NCBI RefSeq assembly: GCF_000271665.2
Contig: NZ_CP010978.1
Span: forward strand, 2,572,501 to 2,636,500
DNA from: Pelosinus fermentans JBW45
GTDB lineage: Bacteria; Bacillota; Negativicutes; DSM-13327
Length of the DNA stretch: 64,000 nt
Reading direction: 5' to 3'
In this document: positions 53,908 to 63,353 of the stretch, piece after piece
Position numbering within the stretch: the first letter of the stretch is position 1
How the letters are laid out: each line of letters opens with the position of its first letter
Translations under genes and position numbers: made by a program
Notes under the pieces: generated by a model
The model's database searches: none
Seen by the model: only the letters and a program-made list of their open reading frames with translations
What the model was told of the DNA's origin: nothing

Positions 53908-56439
53908 TTAACCTTTAGGTTTTATTTCTTCCATAGTGAAAGCTTCAATGATATCGCCTTCTTTAATATCACGGAATTTATCAATTGTAATACCACATTC
54001 ATAGCCTGCAGCTACTTCTTTTACATCATCTTTGAAGCGTCGTAAGGATTCTAATTCACCTTCATGAATCACAATGCCATTACGGATTACACGGACTTGA
54101 GACGAATTGAGTATTTTTCCTTCTAATACATAAGCACCAGCAATAACAACCTTTGAAATTGTAAACAACTGACGTATTTCTACACGACCTTGAAGTGCTT
54201 CTTTGTATTCTGGTGCCAGCATACCTGTCATAGCAGCTTCCACATCATGTAATGCTTCATAAATGACACGATATAGTCTAATGTCTATCTTTTCAGATTC
54301 GCCAGCTTTACGGGCATTACCATCTGGACGAACATTAAATCCTATAATTAATGCATTAGCAGCAGAAGCTAACATTACGTCAGATTCATTAATAGCACCT
54401 ACTCCAGCATGCACAATGTTCACTCTTACTTCTTTGTTATTAGCATTTAAGGCTAGCAATGACTGACGTAATGCTTCAACAGAGCCCTGAACATCGGCTT
54501 TAATAACAATATTAAGATCTTGGATATTTCCATCTTGAATTTGTTTAAATAAATCATCAAGTGAAACTTTTTGTGATTGCATTAATTCATCTGTACGTCG
54601 TTTAGCAATACGTTTTTCTGCTACCGCTCTTGCTATTTTTTCATCTACTGCAACCAGAACATCACCTGCTTGTGGTACATCAGCCAAGCCAAGTACCTCT
54701 ACAGGAGTAGAAGGTTCAGCTTTTTTCACTTTCTCACCACGATCATTTACCATAGCTCGAACTTTACCATAGGCAATTCCAGCAATAATAGTGTCACCGA
54801 TATGCAGAGTTCCTTTTTGCACTAATACAGTAGCTACTGGACCGCGTCCTTTATCAAGCTTTGCTTCAATAATTGTACCATAGGCTTGACGATTCGGATT
54901 TGCTTTAATTTCTTGCATCTCCGCTACTAATAATATCATTTCCAAAAGCTCATTTATACCAGTTTTCTTCTGTGCAGAAACTGGTACCATGATGGCTTCG
55001 CCGCCCCAGTCCTCAGCAACAAGACCGTAATCAGATAGCTGTTGCTTGATTCGATCAGGGTTCGCACCAGGACGATCCATTTTATTAATCGCTACGATGA
55101 TGGGAACATTAGCAGACTTAGCATGATTGATGGCTTCAATAGTTTGTGGCATGACCCCATCATCTGCCGCTACTACTAAAATTGCAATATCCGTTACCTG
55201 TGCTCCGCGAGCTCGCATCGCTGTAAAAGCCTCATGTCCAGGAGTATCGAGAAAAACAATTTTTTTACCTTGACAAGTTACTTTATATGCACCAATATGT
55301 TGCGTAATTCCACCAGCTTCTTGAGAAGTTACATGTGTTTGCCTGATAGAATCTAATAAAGAGGTTTTACCATGATCGACATGTCCCATAACGGTAACCA
55401 CTGGTGGTCTAAGAACAAGGCTGGAAGGATCATCTTCAATTTCCGCAATTTCAGTAGGGTCTTCTTCAGGTGGTAATTCTAGTACTTCAACTCCAAATTC
55501 TGTTGCTAACAATGAAGCCGTTTCAAAATCAAGATCTTGATTTATCGTAGCCATAACACCAAGCATCATAAGTTTTTTGATTACTTCACCAACATCACGA
55601 CACAATTTGCTCGACAGTTCTTTAACTGTGATAGACTCACCTAATTTAACGCTTTTAGGTTTTGGTGGTTCAATTTTAACAGCTGGTGCGGCACCACGGG
55701 ATTGGAAACCGCGATTTGCTTGCGGCCGTCTATTGAAATTTCCTCCCCCTTGGTTTCGTTGGGCGTTATTATTGTTAGTAGAGCGGTTGTTATTTGATTG
55801 AAATTTATTAGGAGGAGCAGCAGGTCTAGATTGTACAGGAGGTTGTTGGGTTCCTGCATTCCTTGGTTGAAAATTTTGTTGTGGTGGACGTTGTCCTTGG
55901 AAAGGTGCCTGCGGTGGACGTTGTTGATTCTGGGTATTTTGTGGTGGACGTTGTCCTTGGAAAGGTGCTTGCGGTGGACGTTGTTGATTCTGGGTATTTT
56001 GTGGTGGACGTTGTCCTTGGAAAGGTGCTTGCGGTGGACGTTGCCCTTGGAAAGGCACCTGTGGCGGACGTTGCTGATTTTGTTGAGGTCTGTTTTGGTT
56101 AGATTGATTTTGCCAAGAACGTTGTGGTTGAGGATTAGAAGCAGGACGCTGTTCCCCACTATTACTCAACGGTTGTTGCCTACCATCGCTTCCAAGAGAA
56201 CGTGTTGTTTGCGTTGGTTGTTCTTGAGTTCTTGGTTTATTTTCAATAGTTGAGGTTCCTGATGTAGGTGTGGAAGTTATTTTATGCGCAAAGGTCCGGG
56301 TAATAACATTCTTGGCATCATCATCCACACTACTCATATGATTTTTTGCTTCCATATTGTTACGGTTTAAAATATCAATAATAACTTTACTTGTTGTATT
56401 AAAATCTTTGGCTAATTCATATATTCTATATTTGGACAT
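53908..56439 (-). CDS. infB: Translation initiation factor IF-2
   Basis: The 843-residue protein has a small N-terminal domain ([20 protein letters not shown]) and then a long Pro/Gln/Arg/Asn-rich linker with tandem repeats (about 70-245). A second N-terminal subdomain follows ([20 protein letters not shown]), and then the G domain ([28 protein letters not shown]). Domains II to IV close the protein. IF-2 places initiator tRNA on the ribosome. It sits in the nusA-infB operon. Confidence 0.96.
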   Translation of the reverse strand: MSKYRIYELAKDFNTTSKVIIDILNRNNMEAKNHMSSVDDDAKNVITRTFAHKITSTPTSGTSTIENKPRTQEQPTQTTRSLGSDGRQQPLSNSGEQRPASNPQPQRSWQNQSNQNRPQQNQQRPPQVPFQGQRPPQAPFQGQRPPQNTQNQQRPPQAPFQGQRPPQNTQNQQRPPQAPFQGQRPPQQNFQPRNAGTQQPPVQSRPAAPPNKFQSNNNRSTNNNNAQRNQGGGNFNRRPQANRGFQSRGAAPAVKIEPPKPKSVKLGESITVKELSSKLCRDVGEVIKKLMMLGVMATINQDLDFETASLLATEFGVEVLELPPEEDPTEIAEIEDDPSSLVLRPPVVTVMGHVDHGKTSLLDSIRQTHVTSQEAGGITQHIGAYKVTCQGKKIVFLDTPGHEAFTAMRARGAQVTDIAILVVAADDGVMPQTIEAINHAKSANVPIIVAINKMDRPGANPDRIKQQLSDYGLVAEDWGGEAIMVPVSAQKKTGINELLEMILLVAEMQEIKANPNRQAYGTIIEAKLDKGRGPVATVLVQKGTLHIGDTIIAGIAYGKVRAMVNDRGEKVKKAEPSTPVEVLGLADVPQAGDVLVAVDEKIARAVAEKRIAKRRTDELMQSQKVSLDDLFKQIQDGNIQDLNIVIKADVQGSVEALRQSLLALNANNKEVRVNIVHAGVGAINESDVMLASAANALIIGFNVRPDGNARKAGESEKIDIRLYRVIYEALHDVEAAMTGMLAPEYKEALQGRVEIRQLFTISKVVIAGAYVLEGKILNSSQVRVIRNGIVIHEGELESLRRFKDDVKEVAAGYECGITIDKFRDIKEGDIIEAFTMEEIKPKG
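55881..56070. repeat. 60-bp tandem repeat inside infB
   Basis: Two adjacent identical 60-base units (55921-55980 and 55981-56040) are flanked by partial copies. They encode the unit [20 protein letters not shown] in the IF-2 linker. Such repeats expand and contract by slippage. Confidence 0.9.
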
Positions 56440-56481
56440 TCATCTACCCCCATTTTCTTTTTCAATAGTGAATTGTATTAC

Positions 56482-56790
56482 TTAACTATTGAGTAATTTT
56501 TTAACTGCATTTGTAAATCCAGTATCTGTTATTGCTAATGCAGCACGATATACTTTTCCGATACATTGTCCTAATTGCTCTTTTGAAAATATTTCATAAA
56601 GATCAACTTCATAATAGGCAGCCATATCATTATAACTTTTTTTTGTAGCATCCGAGCAGTCTATGGCAATGATAAGAAGTTTAGCTTTACCCGATTTTAT
56701 TGCCTTTTCAACAGATAATTCTCCTGAAGAAATTTTCCCTGCTTTTTGTGCTAAACCGAGTAATGAAATTATCTTTTCTTCTTTGATCAT
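56482..56790 (-). CDS. ylxQ: L7Ae-family RNA-binding protein YlxQ
   Basis: The 102-residue protein has the L7Ae/L30e fold: LLGLAQKAGKISSGELSVEKAI, AKLLIIAIDCSDATKKS. It is found between ylxR and infB in Firmicutes and binds structured RNA such as kink turns. It overlaps ylxR by ATGA. Confidence 0.93.
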   Translation of the reverse strand: MIKEEKIISLLGLAQKAGKISSGELSVEKAIKSGKAKLLIIAIDCSDATKKSYNDMAAYYEVDLYEIFSKEQLGQCIGKVYRAALAITDTGFTNAVKKLLNS

Positions 56791-57053
56791 GTTATAATAC
56801 CAGATCGTAATTGTTCATATATTTCAGGATTGACTACTCTTTTTAATGCTCGTTCTAATCTTTTTTCTTTAAACGCTTTTGCCAAGCATTGTTCATTACA
56901 GCAAAGATATGCGCCTCTTCCTGATTTTTTACCAGTTGTATCTAAAATAACATCATCATCAGGAGTGCGGACAATTCGTAATAACTCTTTTTTATTTTTC
57001 ATTTCTTGACAACCAACACACATACGTTGAGGAGTTTTTTTCTGTATAACCAT
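56787..57053 (-). CDS. ylxR: YlxR/RnpM family RNA-binding protein
   Basis: The 88-residue protein has RMCVGCQEMKNKKELLRIVR and KSGRGAYLCCNEQC, the YlxR signature. In Bacillus this protein binds RNase P RNA and modulates its activity (RnpM). It lies between nusA and ylxQ as expected, with AGGAGG upstream. Confidence 0.94.
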   Translation of the reverse strand: MVIQKKTPQRMCVGCQEMKNKKELLRIVRTPDDDVILDTTGKKSGRGAYLCCNEQCLAKAFKEKRLERALKRVVNPEIYEQLRSGIIT

Positions 57054-57062
57054 AAAATCCTC

Positions 57063-58100
57063 CTAAGAACCAACTTGAGATTCGCTTTTAATATCAATTT
57101 TCCAACCAGTAAGTTTTGCAGCTAGACGAGCATTTTGACCTTCTTTACCAATTGCTAACGATAATTGATAATCAGGCACTACCACTCTCGATATTTTTTC
57201 AACTTCATTAATTTCTACACTGACTACCTTAGCTGGGCTTAATGCATTAGCGATATATTTAGCAGGATCAGTATTCCATTTTACAATATCAACCTTTTCA
57301 CCTTTTAGTTCATTAACGATTGATTGTACACGCATGCCTTTATGACCAACACAGGCGCCTACCGGATCAACATTTTCATCACGTGAATATACTGCGAATT
57401 TTGAACGTAAACCTGGTTCTCTAGCCACAGACTTTATTTCAACAATTCCATCGTGAATTTCTGGAACCTCTAATTCAAATAATCGTTTTAATAATCCTGG
57501 ATGTGTCCGGGATACTAATATTTGAGGTCCTTTCGTTGTTTTCTTCACTTCAATTATGTACGTTTTTAATCGATCACCATGTTTATAGACTTCCCCTGCA
57601 ATTTGTTCAGAAGGAGCTAAAATAGCTTCTGCTTTGCCAAGATCAATAAAAACATTTTTTTGTTCAATACGTTGAACAATACCAGTTAGAATATCACTTT
57701 CTCTATTTGAAAATTCATCATAAATAATGCCACGTTCCGCTTCCCGAATACGTTGCACTACTACCTGCTTGGCTGTTTGAGCTGCAATTCGGCCAAAATT
57801 TTTCGGTGTAACTTCGACCTCGACAATATCTTCTAAATCATAGCGTATATCTAATAATCTTGCCTCAGTGAGATCGATTTCCAGACGTGAATCGGTTACT
57901 ACCTCAACAACTGCTTTACGGGCATAAACATGAATTTCACCTGTTGTTCGCTCTAATGATACCCGTACATTTTGAGCTGAGCTAAAGTTTCTTTTGTAAG
58001 CTGAGATAAGTGCTGCTTCTATTGCCTCAAACAAGACTTCAGGGGCAATTCCCTTTTCCTTGCCTAATTGTTCAAAAGCCTGCATAAATTCTGCGTTCAC
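57063..58100 (-). CDS. nusA: Transcription termination/antitermination factor NusA
   Basis: The 345-residue protein has the N-terminal RNA-polymerase-binding domain (MQAFEQLGKEKGIAPEVLFEA counts from residue 5), an S1 domain (GIVQRIEQKNVFIDLG), and two KH domains (VGACVGHKGMRVQSIV; LAIGKEGQNARLAAKLTGW). It lacks the acidic repeats of E. coli, as usual in Firmicutes. GTG 58100 has GGAGG seven bases upstream. Confidence 0.96.
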   Translation of the reverse strand: MNAEFMQAFEQLGKEKGIAPEVLFEAIEAALISAYKRNFSSAQNVRVSLERTTGEIHVYARKAVVEVVTDSRLEIDLTEARLLDIRYDLEDIVEVEVTPKNFGRIAAQTAKQVVVQRIREAERGIIYDEFSNRESDILTGIVQRIEQKNVFIDLGKAEAILAPSEQIAGEVYKHGDRLKTYIIEVKKTTKGPQILVSRTHPGLLKRLFELEVPEIHDGIVEIKSVAREPGLRSKFAVYSRDENVDPVGACVGHKGMRVQSIVNELKGEKVDIVKWNTDPAKYIANALSPAKVVSVEINEVEKISRVVVPDYQLSLAIGKEGQNARLAAKLTGWKIDIKSESQVGS

Positions 58101-58128
58101 CTAAATTCCTCCTATTCAATTTTGCGTA

Positions 58129-58587
58129 TTAAAAATCAACAAATAACCTAACTTGTGAAGTTTGATTGCGTGGAATGATCATTTCAACACCATCAATATC
58201 AATGCTGATATTACCATTATTTAAGTTGTTTAATGTACCTACAGTACGTTTCTGACCATTAATTGGTGCAAATGTAGTAATTTCAATTTTATCGCCAATG
58301 TGACGGACAAAATCCCTGTCTTTTCTTAGTGCACGGTCAAGTCCTGGTGAAGAAACTTCTAAATAGTAACTTTCTTTAATGGGGTCAAGTTCTTCCAATT
58401 TTGCTTCAAGCTGCTCACTTACCCAATGGCAGTCTTCAATCTCAATACCGCCTTCTTTATCTAAAAAGATGCGAAGATACCATTCGCGTTCTTTGATATA
58501 TTCTACATCTACTAATTCAATTAGACTGTTAGCGACAATATTTTGAACAATATTCTCTATCAAATTCTCAATATGCTCTTTTGACAT
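58129..58587 (-). CDS. rimP: Ribosome maturation factor RimP
   Basis: The 152-residue protein has ELVDVEYIKEREWYLRIFLDKEGG and the LEVSSPGLDRALRKDRDF motif in the middle, with an SH3-like C-terminal domain. RimP acts in 30S assembly. It heads the rimP-nusA-ylxR-ylxQ-infB operon, with AGGAGG upstream. Confidence 0.95.
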   Translation of the reverse strand: MSKEHIENLIENIVQNIVANSLIELVDVEYIKEREWYLRIFLDKEGGIEIEDCHWVSEQLEAKLEELDPIKESYYLEVSSPGLDRALRKDRDFVRHIGDKIEITTFAPINGQKRTVGTLNNLNNGNISIDIDGVEMIIPRNQTSQVRLFVDF

Positions 58588-58686
58588 ACAAAACCTCCTA
58601 CCTAAGTATATTTTTCTATTATCTTAGTCTTGCCTAAAAATATGTAAGCTTATACCCTATATTTGGTAGGCTAAAATAACCACTAA

Positions 58687-58721
58687 GCTGAAAGAGTGGG
58701 TATTATACCCACTCTTTCAGC
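58687..58721. terminator. Hairpin between polC and rimP
   Basis: GCTGAAAGAGTGGGTA and TACCCACTCTTTCAGC form a perfect 16-bp stem with a three-base loop. It lies after the polC stop and before rimP, so it may terminate polC transcripts or attenuate read-through. Confidence 0.7.
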
Positions 58722-58837
58722 GCAAAAAAAACATTTATACTACCACTTAGTATATCATTATATAGTGGCATTTACAATAACATTTTGTTTTAAACAAGGA
58801 ATTTAGAATCGGTTTCGCATTAATTAGTTGTTATTCA

Positions 58838-61800
58838 TTATCCGAAAAGCATCATTTGATCTGATTCAGGTAAGTCAGTGAGGCAACCGTGGGTTTTTAA
58901 TATATCCACTACTGTTTTTGATAGACGTGCTCGATTCCTTAGGTCTTCCATAGATGAATAGGGAATTCCTTTACGTGTAAGGGCAATATTATGCGCTGCA
59001 TTTTCTCCCACACCTTGTAAGGAGGATAAGGGCGGTAAGAGTCCATTATCTACAACTAAGAACTTAGTTGCATCAGATTTATATAGGTCAACTCTTTGAA
59101 AAATAAAACCACGCAAATACATTTCCAAAGCCATTTCAATAATAGTAACGAGTCCCTTTTCTTTAACAGTTATGTTATTTCCTTTTGATTCAAATTCATT
59201 TAACTTATTTCGTAATACAACCTCTCCCTGTAACACAAGTTCTGCATCAAAATCAGTACCTCTTACCGTAAAATAAGAAGCATAAAAAGCTAAAGGGTGA
59301 TGAACTTTGCAATACGCTATACGAAAGGCCATCATAACATAAGCAACTGCATGGGCTTTTGGAAACATATATTTAATTTTTTGGCAAGATTCAATATACC
59401 ACTCTGGTACATTTTTCTCACGCAATTTTGCGACATCCTCCGGCTTTATGCCTTTTCCTTTACGTACACCCTCCATAGTTTTGAAGGCCAAAGAAGGATC
59501 AACACCTTTGTGAATAAGGTACATCATAATATCATCACGGGCTGAAATAGCTTCAGATAATTTGGCTGTACCTGCTTTAATCAAGTCTTGAGCATTATTT
59601 AACCATACATCTGTTCCATGGGAGAAACCACTGATCCGTACTAATTCACTAAATGTTTTGGGTTTGGTGTCGTCTAACATTTGTCGCACAAATTTTGTTC
59701 CAAATTCGGGAATGCCAAATGTTCCAACAGTACTACCTAATTGTGCAGGTGTTAAATTCAATGCAGTAGTTGATGAAAATAAGCTCATCGTTTCCGTATC
59801 ATCTAGTGAGATCGTTTGCGCATCAATCCCAGTTAGGTCTTCTAACATTCGAATAACCGTTGGATCGTCATGACCGAGAATATCAAGCTTAACTAAGCGG
59901 CTACTAATGGAATGATAATCAAAATGAGTGGTAATTGTTCCAGAAGTCTTATCGTCGGCAGGGTGCTGTATGGGCGTAAAATGATGAACATCCATATCCC
60001 TTGGTACAACCATAATACCCCCTGGGTGTTGTCCAGTAGTTCGCTTTACTCCAGTGCAGCCATTAATCAAAGCATTAATGTAAGCATTGCGTGGGGTAAT
60101 TCCTTTATCAGTAAAATAATTTTTCACATAACCATATGCTGTTTTATCTGCTACAGTAGCAATCGTTCCTGCACGAAATACATTGTCCTTGCCAAATAAT
60201 TCTTCTGTATATTTATGAGCTGTAGGCTGATAATGTCCAGAAAAGTTTAAATCAATATCAGGAACCTTGTCACCATGAAAACCCATAAAAACAGCAAATG
60301 GAATATCATGGCCATTTTTTACCGTAGGAGTATTGCATTGTGGACAAATTTTGTCAGGCAAGTCAAATCCGCCTCCATAGCTGCCATCCGTAACAAATTC
60401 ACTATATTTACAGCTCGGGCAGCTCCAGTGTGGAGGTAAAGGGTTAACTTCCGTTATATCTGTCATAGTGGCAACAAAAGAAGAGCCAACAGAACCTCTT
60501 GAACCTACCAGATAGCCATCGTCTAATGATTTCTTTACTAATTTATGAGCAATAAGATACAAAACAGCAAAACCGTTATTAATAATGGCATCCAATTCAT
60601 ATTTTAATCGCTCTGCTACCACTGGTGGCAATGGATTGCCATATAATTGTTCTGCCTTATGATAGGACATCGATCGGATCTGATCTTCAGCACCAGGAAT
60701 TTGTGGTGAGTAAAGCTCATCAGGAATCGGTTTAATTATTTCAATTAGCTCGTTAATACGTCGTGGATTTTCTACAACGACTTCATAGGCCTTGTCATTG
60801 CCAAGATATACAAATTCATTCATCATTTCTTCTGTAGTACGAAAATACAAGGGCGGTTGTTGATCAGCATCACTAAAGCCTTTACCAGCCATCATGATTC
60901 GTCGATATACTTCGTCTTCGGGGTTTAAGAAATGTACATCGCAGGTTGCTACCACAAGTTTATTAAGCTTAACACCAATTTCGCAGACTTTGCGATTAAT
61001 TTGTCTTAAGCCCTCTTCATTTGCTACCATCCCTTCGCGGATTAAGAAAGAATTATTGCCGATAGGCTGAATTTCCAAATAATCATAAAACTCAGCAATT
61101 CTAAGTAATTCTTCGTCATTTTCTCCACGCAGTATAGCTTGAATCAATTCGCCTGCTTCACAGGCTGATCCTAATAATAAACCTTCTCGATACTCCATTA
61201 GTATTTTGCGAGGAACACGAGGTGTTCTATATAAATATTTTATGTGGGATAATGAAACTAAACGATATAAATTTCGCAAACCAATACTATTTTGGGCCAA
61301 TATAATAATGTGACGAGCTTTCTTTAGATCTTCGTCAACTAGGTAGCCTTCCATACCGTAAATTACTTTAATGCCTGCTTTGAGGGCGGCTTCGTGAGCT
61401 TCTGGGAATGCTTGGACTACACCGTGATCAGTAATTGCAACCGCAGAGTGGCCCCAGTTAGCAGCAGTCTTGATAAGATCTTTGGCTGATACCATAGCAT
61501 CCATATTACTCATGCGTGTATGAGCATGTAATTCAATTCGTGTTGTTGGAGCATTATCCATGCGTGTGACAATATTAACCTTGCACATACTGTCAGCATA
61601 GAGAACTAATTCATTGCTGTATTTATCAAATTGAACAGTACCTTTCGCTTTTACTGTCATCCCTTTTTTCAAAATTGCAGAGACTTTAGCAAACTGTTCT
61701 TTATCTTTATCTTCAAAGAATACTTTGCCACTAAGACCATCTGTTAAATCACCCATATCAAAAGTTAAGAGCTGTCTTCCTGAACGCAATTCGCGCAACT

Positions 61801-62503
61801 CAAAATTTACCAGTTGACCCTCTACTACAATATTACGAGCTTCATCTTGAATACTACTCATAGGCACTGGATCAGCTTTAATATTTCTGCCAAAAATAAT
61901 GGGATTGTCGGCCTTTGCCTCACTCGGTGATTTATGTTCGGTTAATGCTTCTAAATATTCAGGAGTTAATAAGTCTTCGTGGCGAGTGATTTCAGTAATA
62001 GCTGTAGTGATACATTTGACGGTGCAGTTTCGATTAAACTCAGCCAATATAAAGGATTGCATATTTTGTATAGTTCCATGGGTGGAAAAGATTTCAGCAG
62101 CTAAATCACCGACGGTTTCAATCGTTAATGTTTGACCATCAAAGTTCCACTTAGCATTTGTAAGTAAATGTTTAACAGAATGTATATTATTCGAGATTCG
62201 AGCAACAAAATCTAACCAATTATGCGCTAAATAATCTTCTAATACTCTAATACGTTGAATAAAATTTACTTTTTTTAAGCCACAATCAGTACAGAATTTT
62301 TCTTCCGCTACTATTAACATGTTTTTGGATAATTCTTTTGGTACCGTTATAAATATATCCCAAGTACTTAGCGTAGTATGAACTTCAACCTTGGTAATTT
62401 TACAATATTTAATTAGTTCTTTATCTTCAGCCTTCATTGGTAATTGTGAAAGGAAAGACAAGAAATTTTCAGGATTATCAGGTATAATACAATAACTATA
62501 CAT
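58838..62503 (-). CDS. polC: PolC-type DNA polymerase III alpha subunit lacking the exonuclease insert
   Basis: The protein (1,221 residues from ATG 62503) follows Gram-positive PolC from end to end: N-terminal domains, OB fold (VVEGQLVNFELRELRSGRQLL), PHP domain (ELHAHTRMSNMDAMVS, AVAITDHGVVQAF) and the polymerase core (LVGSRGSVGSSFVATMTDIT, GDKVPDIDLNFSG, RTTGQHPGGI). It ends QMMLFG, a clamp-binding motif. Typical PolC is about 1,430 residues because a DnaQ-like proofreading exonuclease is inserted in the PHP domain. Here GMEGYLVDE runs within ten residues into RHIIILAQNSIGLRNLYRLVSL, so the whole insert (VFDVETTG motif included) is absent. Confidence 0.95.
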   Translation of the reverse strand: MYSYCIIPDNPENFLSFLSQLPMKAEDKELIKYCKITKVEVHTTLSTWDIFITVPKELSKNMLIVAEEKFCTDCGLKKVNFIQRIRVLEDYLAHNWLDFVARISNNIHSVKHLLTNAKWNFDGQTLTIETVGDLAAEIFSTHGTIQNMQSFILAEFNRNCTVKCITTAITEITRHEDLLTPEYLEALTEHKSPSEAKADNPIIFGRNIKADPVPMSSIQDEARNIVVEGQLVNFELRELRSGRQLLTFDMGDLTDGLSGKVFFEDKDKEQFAKVSAILKKGMTVKAKGTVQFDKYSNELVLYADSMCKVNIVTRMDNAPTTRIELHAHTRMSNMDAMVSAKDLIKTAANWGHSAVAITDHGVVQAFPEAHEAALKAGIKVIYGMEGYLVDEDLKKARHIIILAQNSIGLRNLYRLVSLSHIKYLYRTPRVPRKILMEYREGLLLGSACEAGELIQAILRGENDEELLRIAEFYDYLEIQPIGNNSFLIREGMVANEEGLRQINRKVCEIGVKLNKLVVATCDVHFLNPEDEVYRRIMMAGKGFSDADQQPPLYFRTTEEMMNEFVYLGNDKAYEVVVENPRRINELIEIIKPIPDELYSPQIPGAEDQIRSMSYHKAEQLYGNPLPPVVAERLKYELDAIINNGFAVLYLIAHKLVKKSLDDGYLVGSRGSVGSSFVATMTDITEVNPLPPHWSCPSCKYSEFVTDGSYGGGFDLPDKICPQCNTPTVKNGHDIPFAVFMGFHGDKVPDIDLNFSGHYQPTAHKYTEELFGKDNVFRAGTIATVADKTAYGYVKNYFTDKGITPRNAYINALINGCTGVKRTTGQHPGGIMVVPRDMDVHHFTPIQHPADDKTSGTITTHFDYHSISSRLVKLDILGHDDPTVIRMLEDLTGIDAQTISLDDTETMSLFSSTTALNLTPAQLGSTVGTFGIPEFGTKFVRQMLDDTKPKTFSELVRISGFSHGTDVWLNNAQDLIKAGTAKLSEAISARDDIMMYLIHKGVDPSLAFKTMEGVRKGKGIKPEDVAKLREKNVPEWYIESCQKIKYMFPKAHAVAYVMMAFRIAYCKVHHPLAFYASYFTVRGTDFDAELVLQGEVVLRNKLNEFESKGNNITVKEKGLVTIIEMALEMYLRGFIFQRVDLYKSDATKFLVVDNGLLPPLSSLQGVGENAAHNIALTRKGIPYSSMEDLRNRARLSKTVVDILKTHGCLTDLPESDQMMLFG

Positions 62504-62650
62504 TGTCACAAACCTCTTTCGTGATCAAACACTCTTTAGAAATATAAGCTTTAATAAGGAATAAGAGAATTTTGATATTTTGTCATTCTTTTATTTTAAC
62601 ATAGTTTTTATAAAATAGAGAGTGTAATTGAAGACTTAGTATATATCAGC

Positions 62651-62698
62651 AGAAAGTATACACAAAAAAAATCCTAATTCTTTTTGTGTATACTTTCT
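62651..62698. terminator. Terminator upstream of polC, after the phosphatase gene
   Basis: AGAAAGTATACACAAAAA and TTTTTGTGTATACTTTCT form a perfect 18-bp stem. It lies in the gap between the histidine phosphatase stop and the polC start. Confidence 0.8.
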
Positions 62699-62732
62699 CT
62701 ACTAGCAAGGGGTATAGGTTTAAATAACATTG

Positions 62733-63353
62733 CTATTCTATTGAACCAACCTTTAAATGATACGTACCATTTACTAATGAAACCAATACTTGATTGTCAT
62801 AATACTCAAGTATATTAATCGCGGTATTATCTTGTTTTATATTCCAGAGATAGTTCAAATGAATATTAAGCACTGCACATAAAATAGTACGTATGGTTCC
62901 TCCATGAGAAACAACAACAATCGTTTGATCTGGATGCTTTTCTACCAATTTTGTTAAGGCAATGGTAGACCTTTCTTTTACTGCTCTAAAGGTTTCACCC
63001 TCTGGGATCTCAATTTCATCAGGATGAGTGAGAAGCTTAGTCATCAGATCTGACCACTGATTATTGATAGCAGCGTAGGTTAGTCCTTCCCATTTGCCAA
63101 AATTAATTTCCCTAAATTCAGGTATAGTTTTAACCTGTAGTTGATGCTTTTTAGCAATGCATTCGGCTGTCGTAAAAGCACGGCATAAATCACTAGCATA
63201 TACAGCAGAAATTGATTCTTCTGCTAGAATATTTGCTGCCAAATTAGCTTGTCGTATGCCTTCTTCAGTTAAAGCTACATCACAATGTCCTTGATATTTC
63301 ATTTCTAAATTCCACTGTGTTTGTCCATGACGGACTAAAATCACTTTTGTCAT
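62733..63353 (-). CDS. Histidine phosphatase (alpha-ribazole phosphatase-like)
   Basis: The 206-residue protein has LVRHGQTQWN (R8, H9, G10), then FGKWEGLTY, the EGETFRAVKERS loop and VVVSHGGTIRTIL with the second catalytic His. This is the phosphoglycerate-mutase-like superfamily. It starts one base into the stop codon of the cobD-like gene, so CobC (alpha-ribazole-5'-phosphate phosphatase, cobalamin pathway) is the likely role. It could also be a general phosphatase. Confidence 0.85.
   Translation of the reverse strand: MTKVILVRHGQTQWNLEMKYQGHCDVALTEEGIRQANLAANILAEESISAVYASDLCRAFTTAECIAKKHQLQVKTIPEFREINFGKWEGLTYAAINNQWSDLMTKLLTHPDEIEIPEGETFRAVKERSTIALTKLVEKHPDQTIVVVSHGGTIRTILCAVLNIHLNYLWNIKQDNTAINILEYYDNQVLVSLVNGTYHLKVGSIE

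Noticed and set aside
55797-56253. Plus-strand frames of 79 and 151 residues in the infB repeat region
   Set aside because: They are antisense shadows of the 60-bp repeat, with no ribosome sites.
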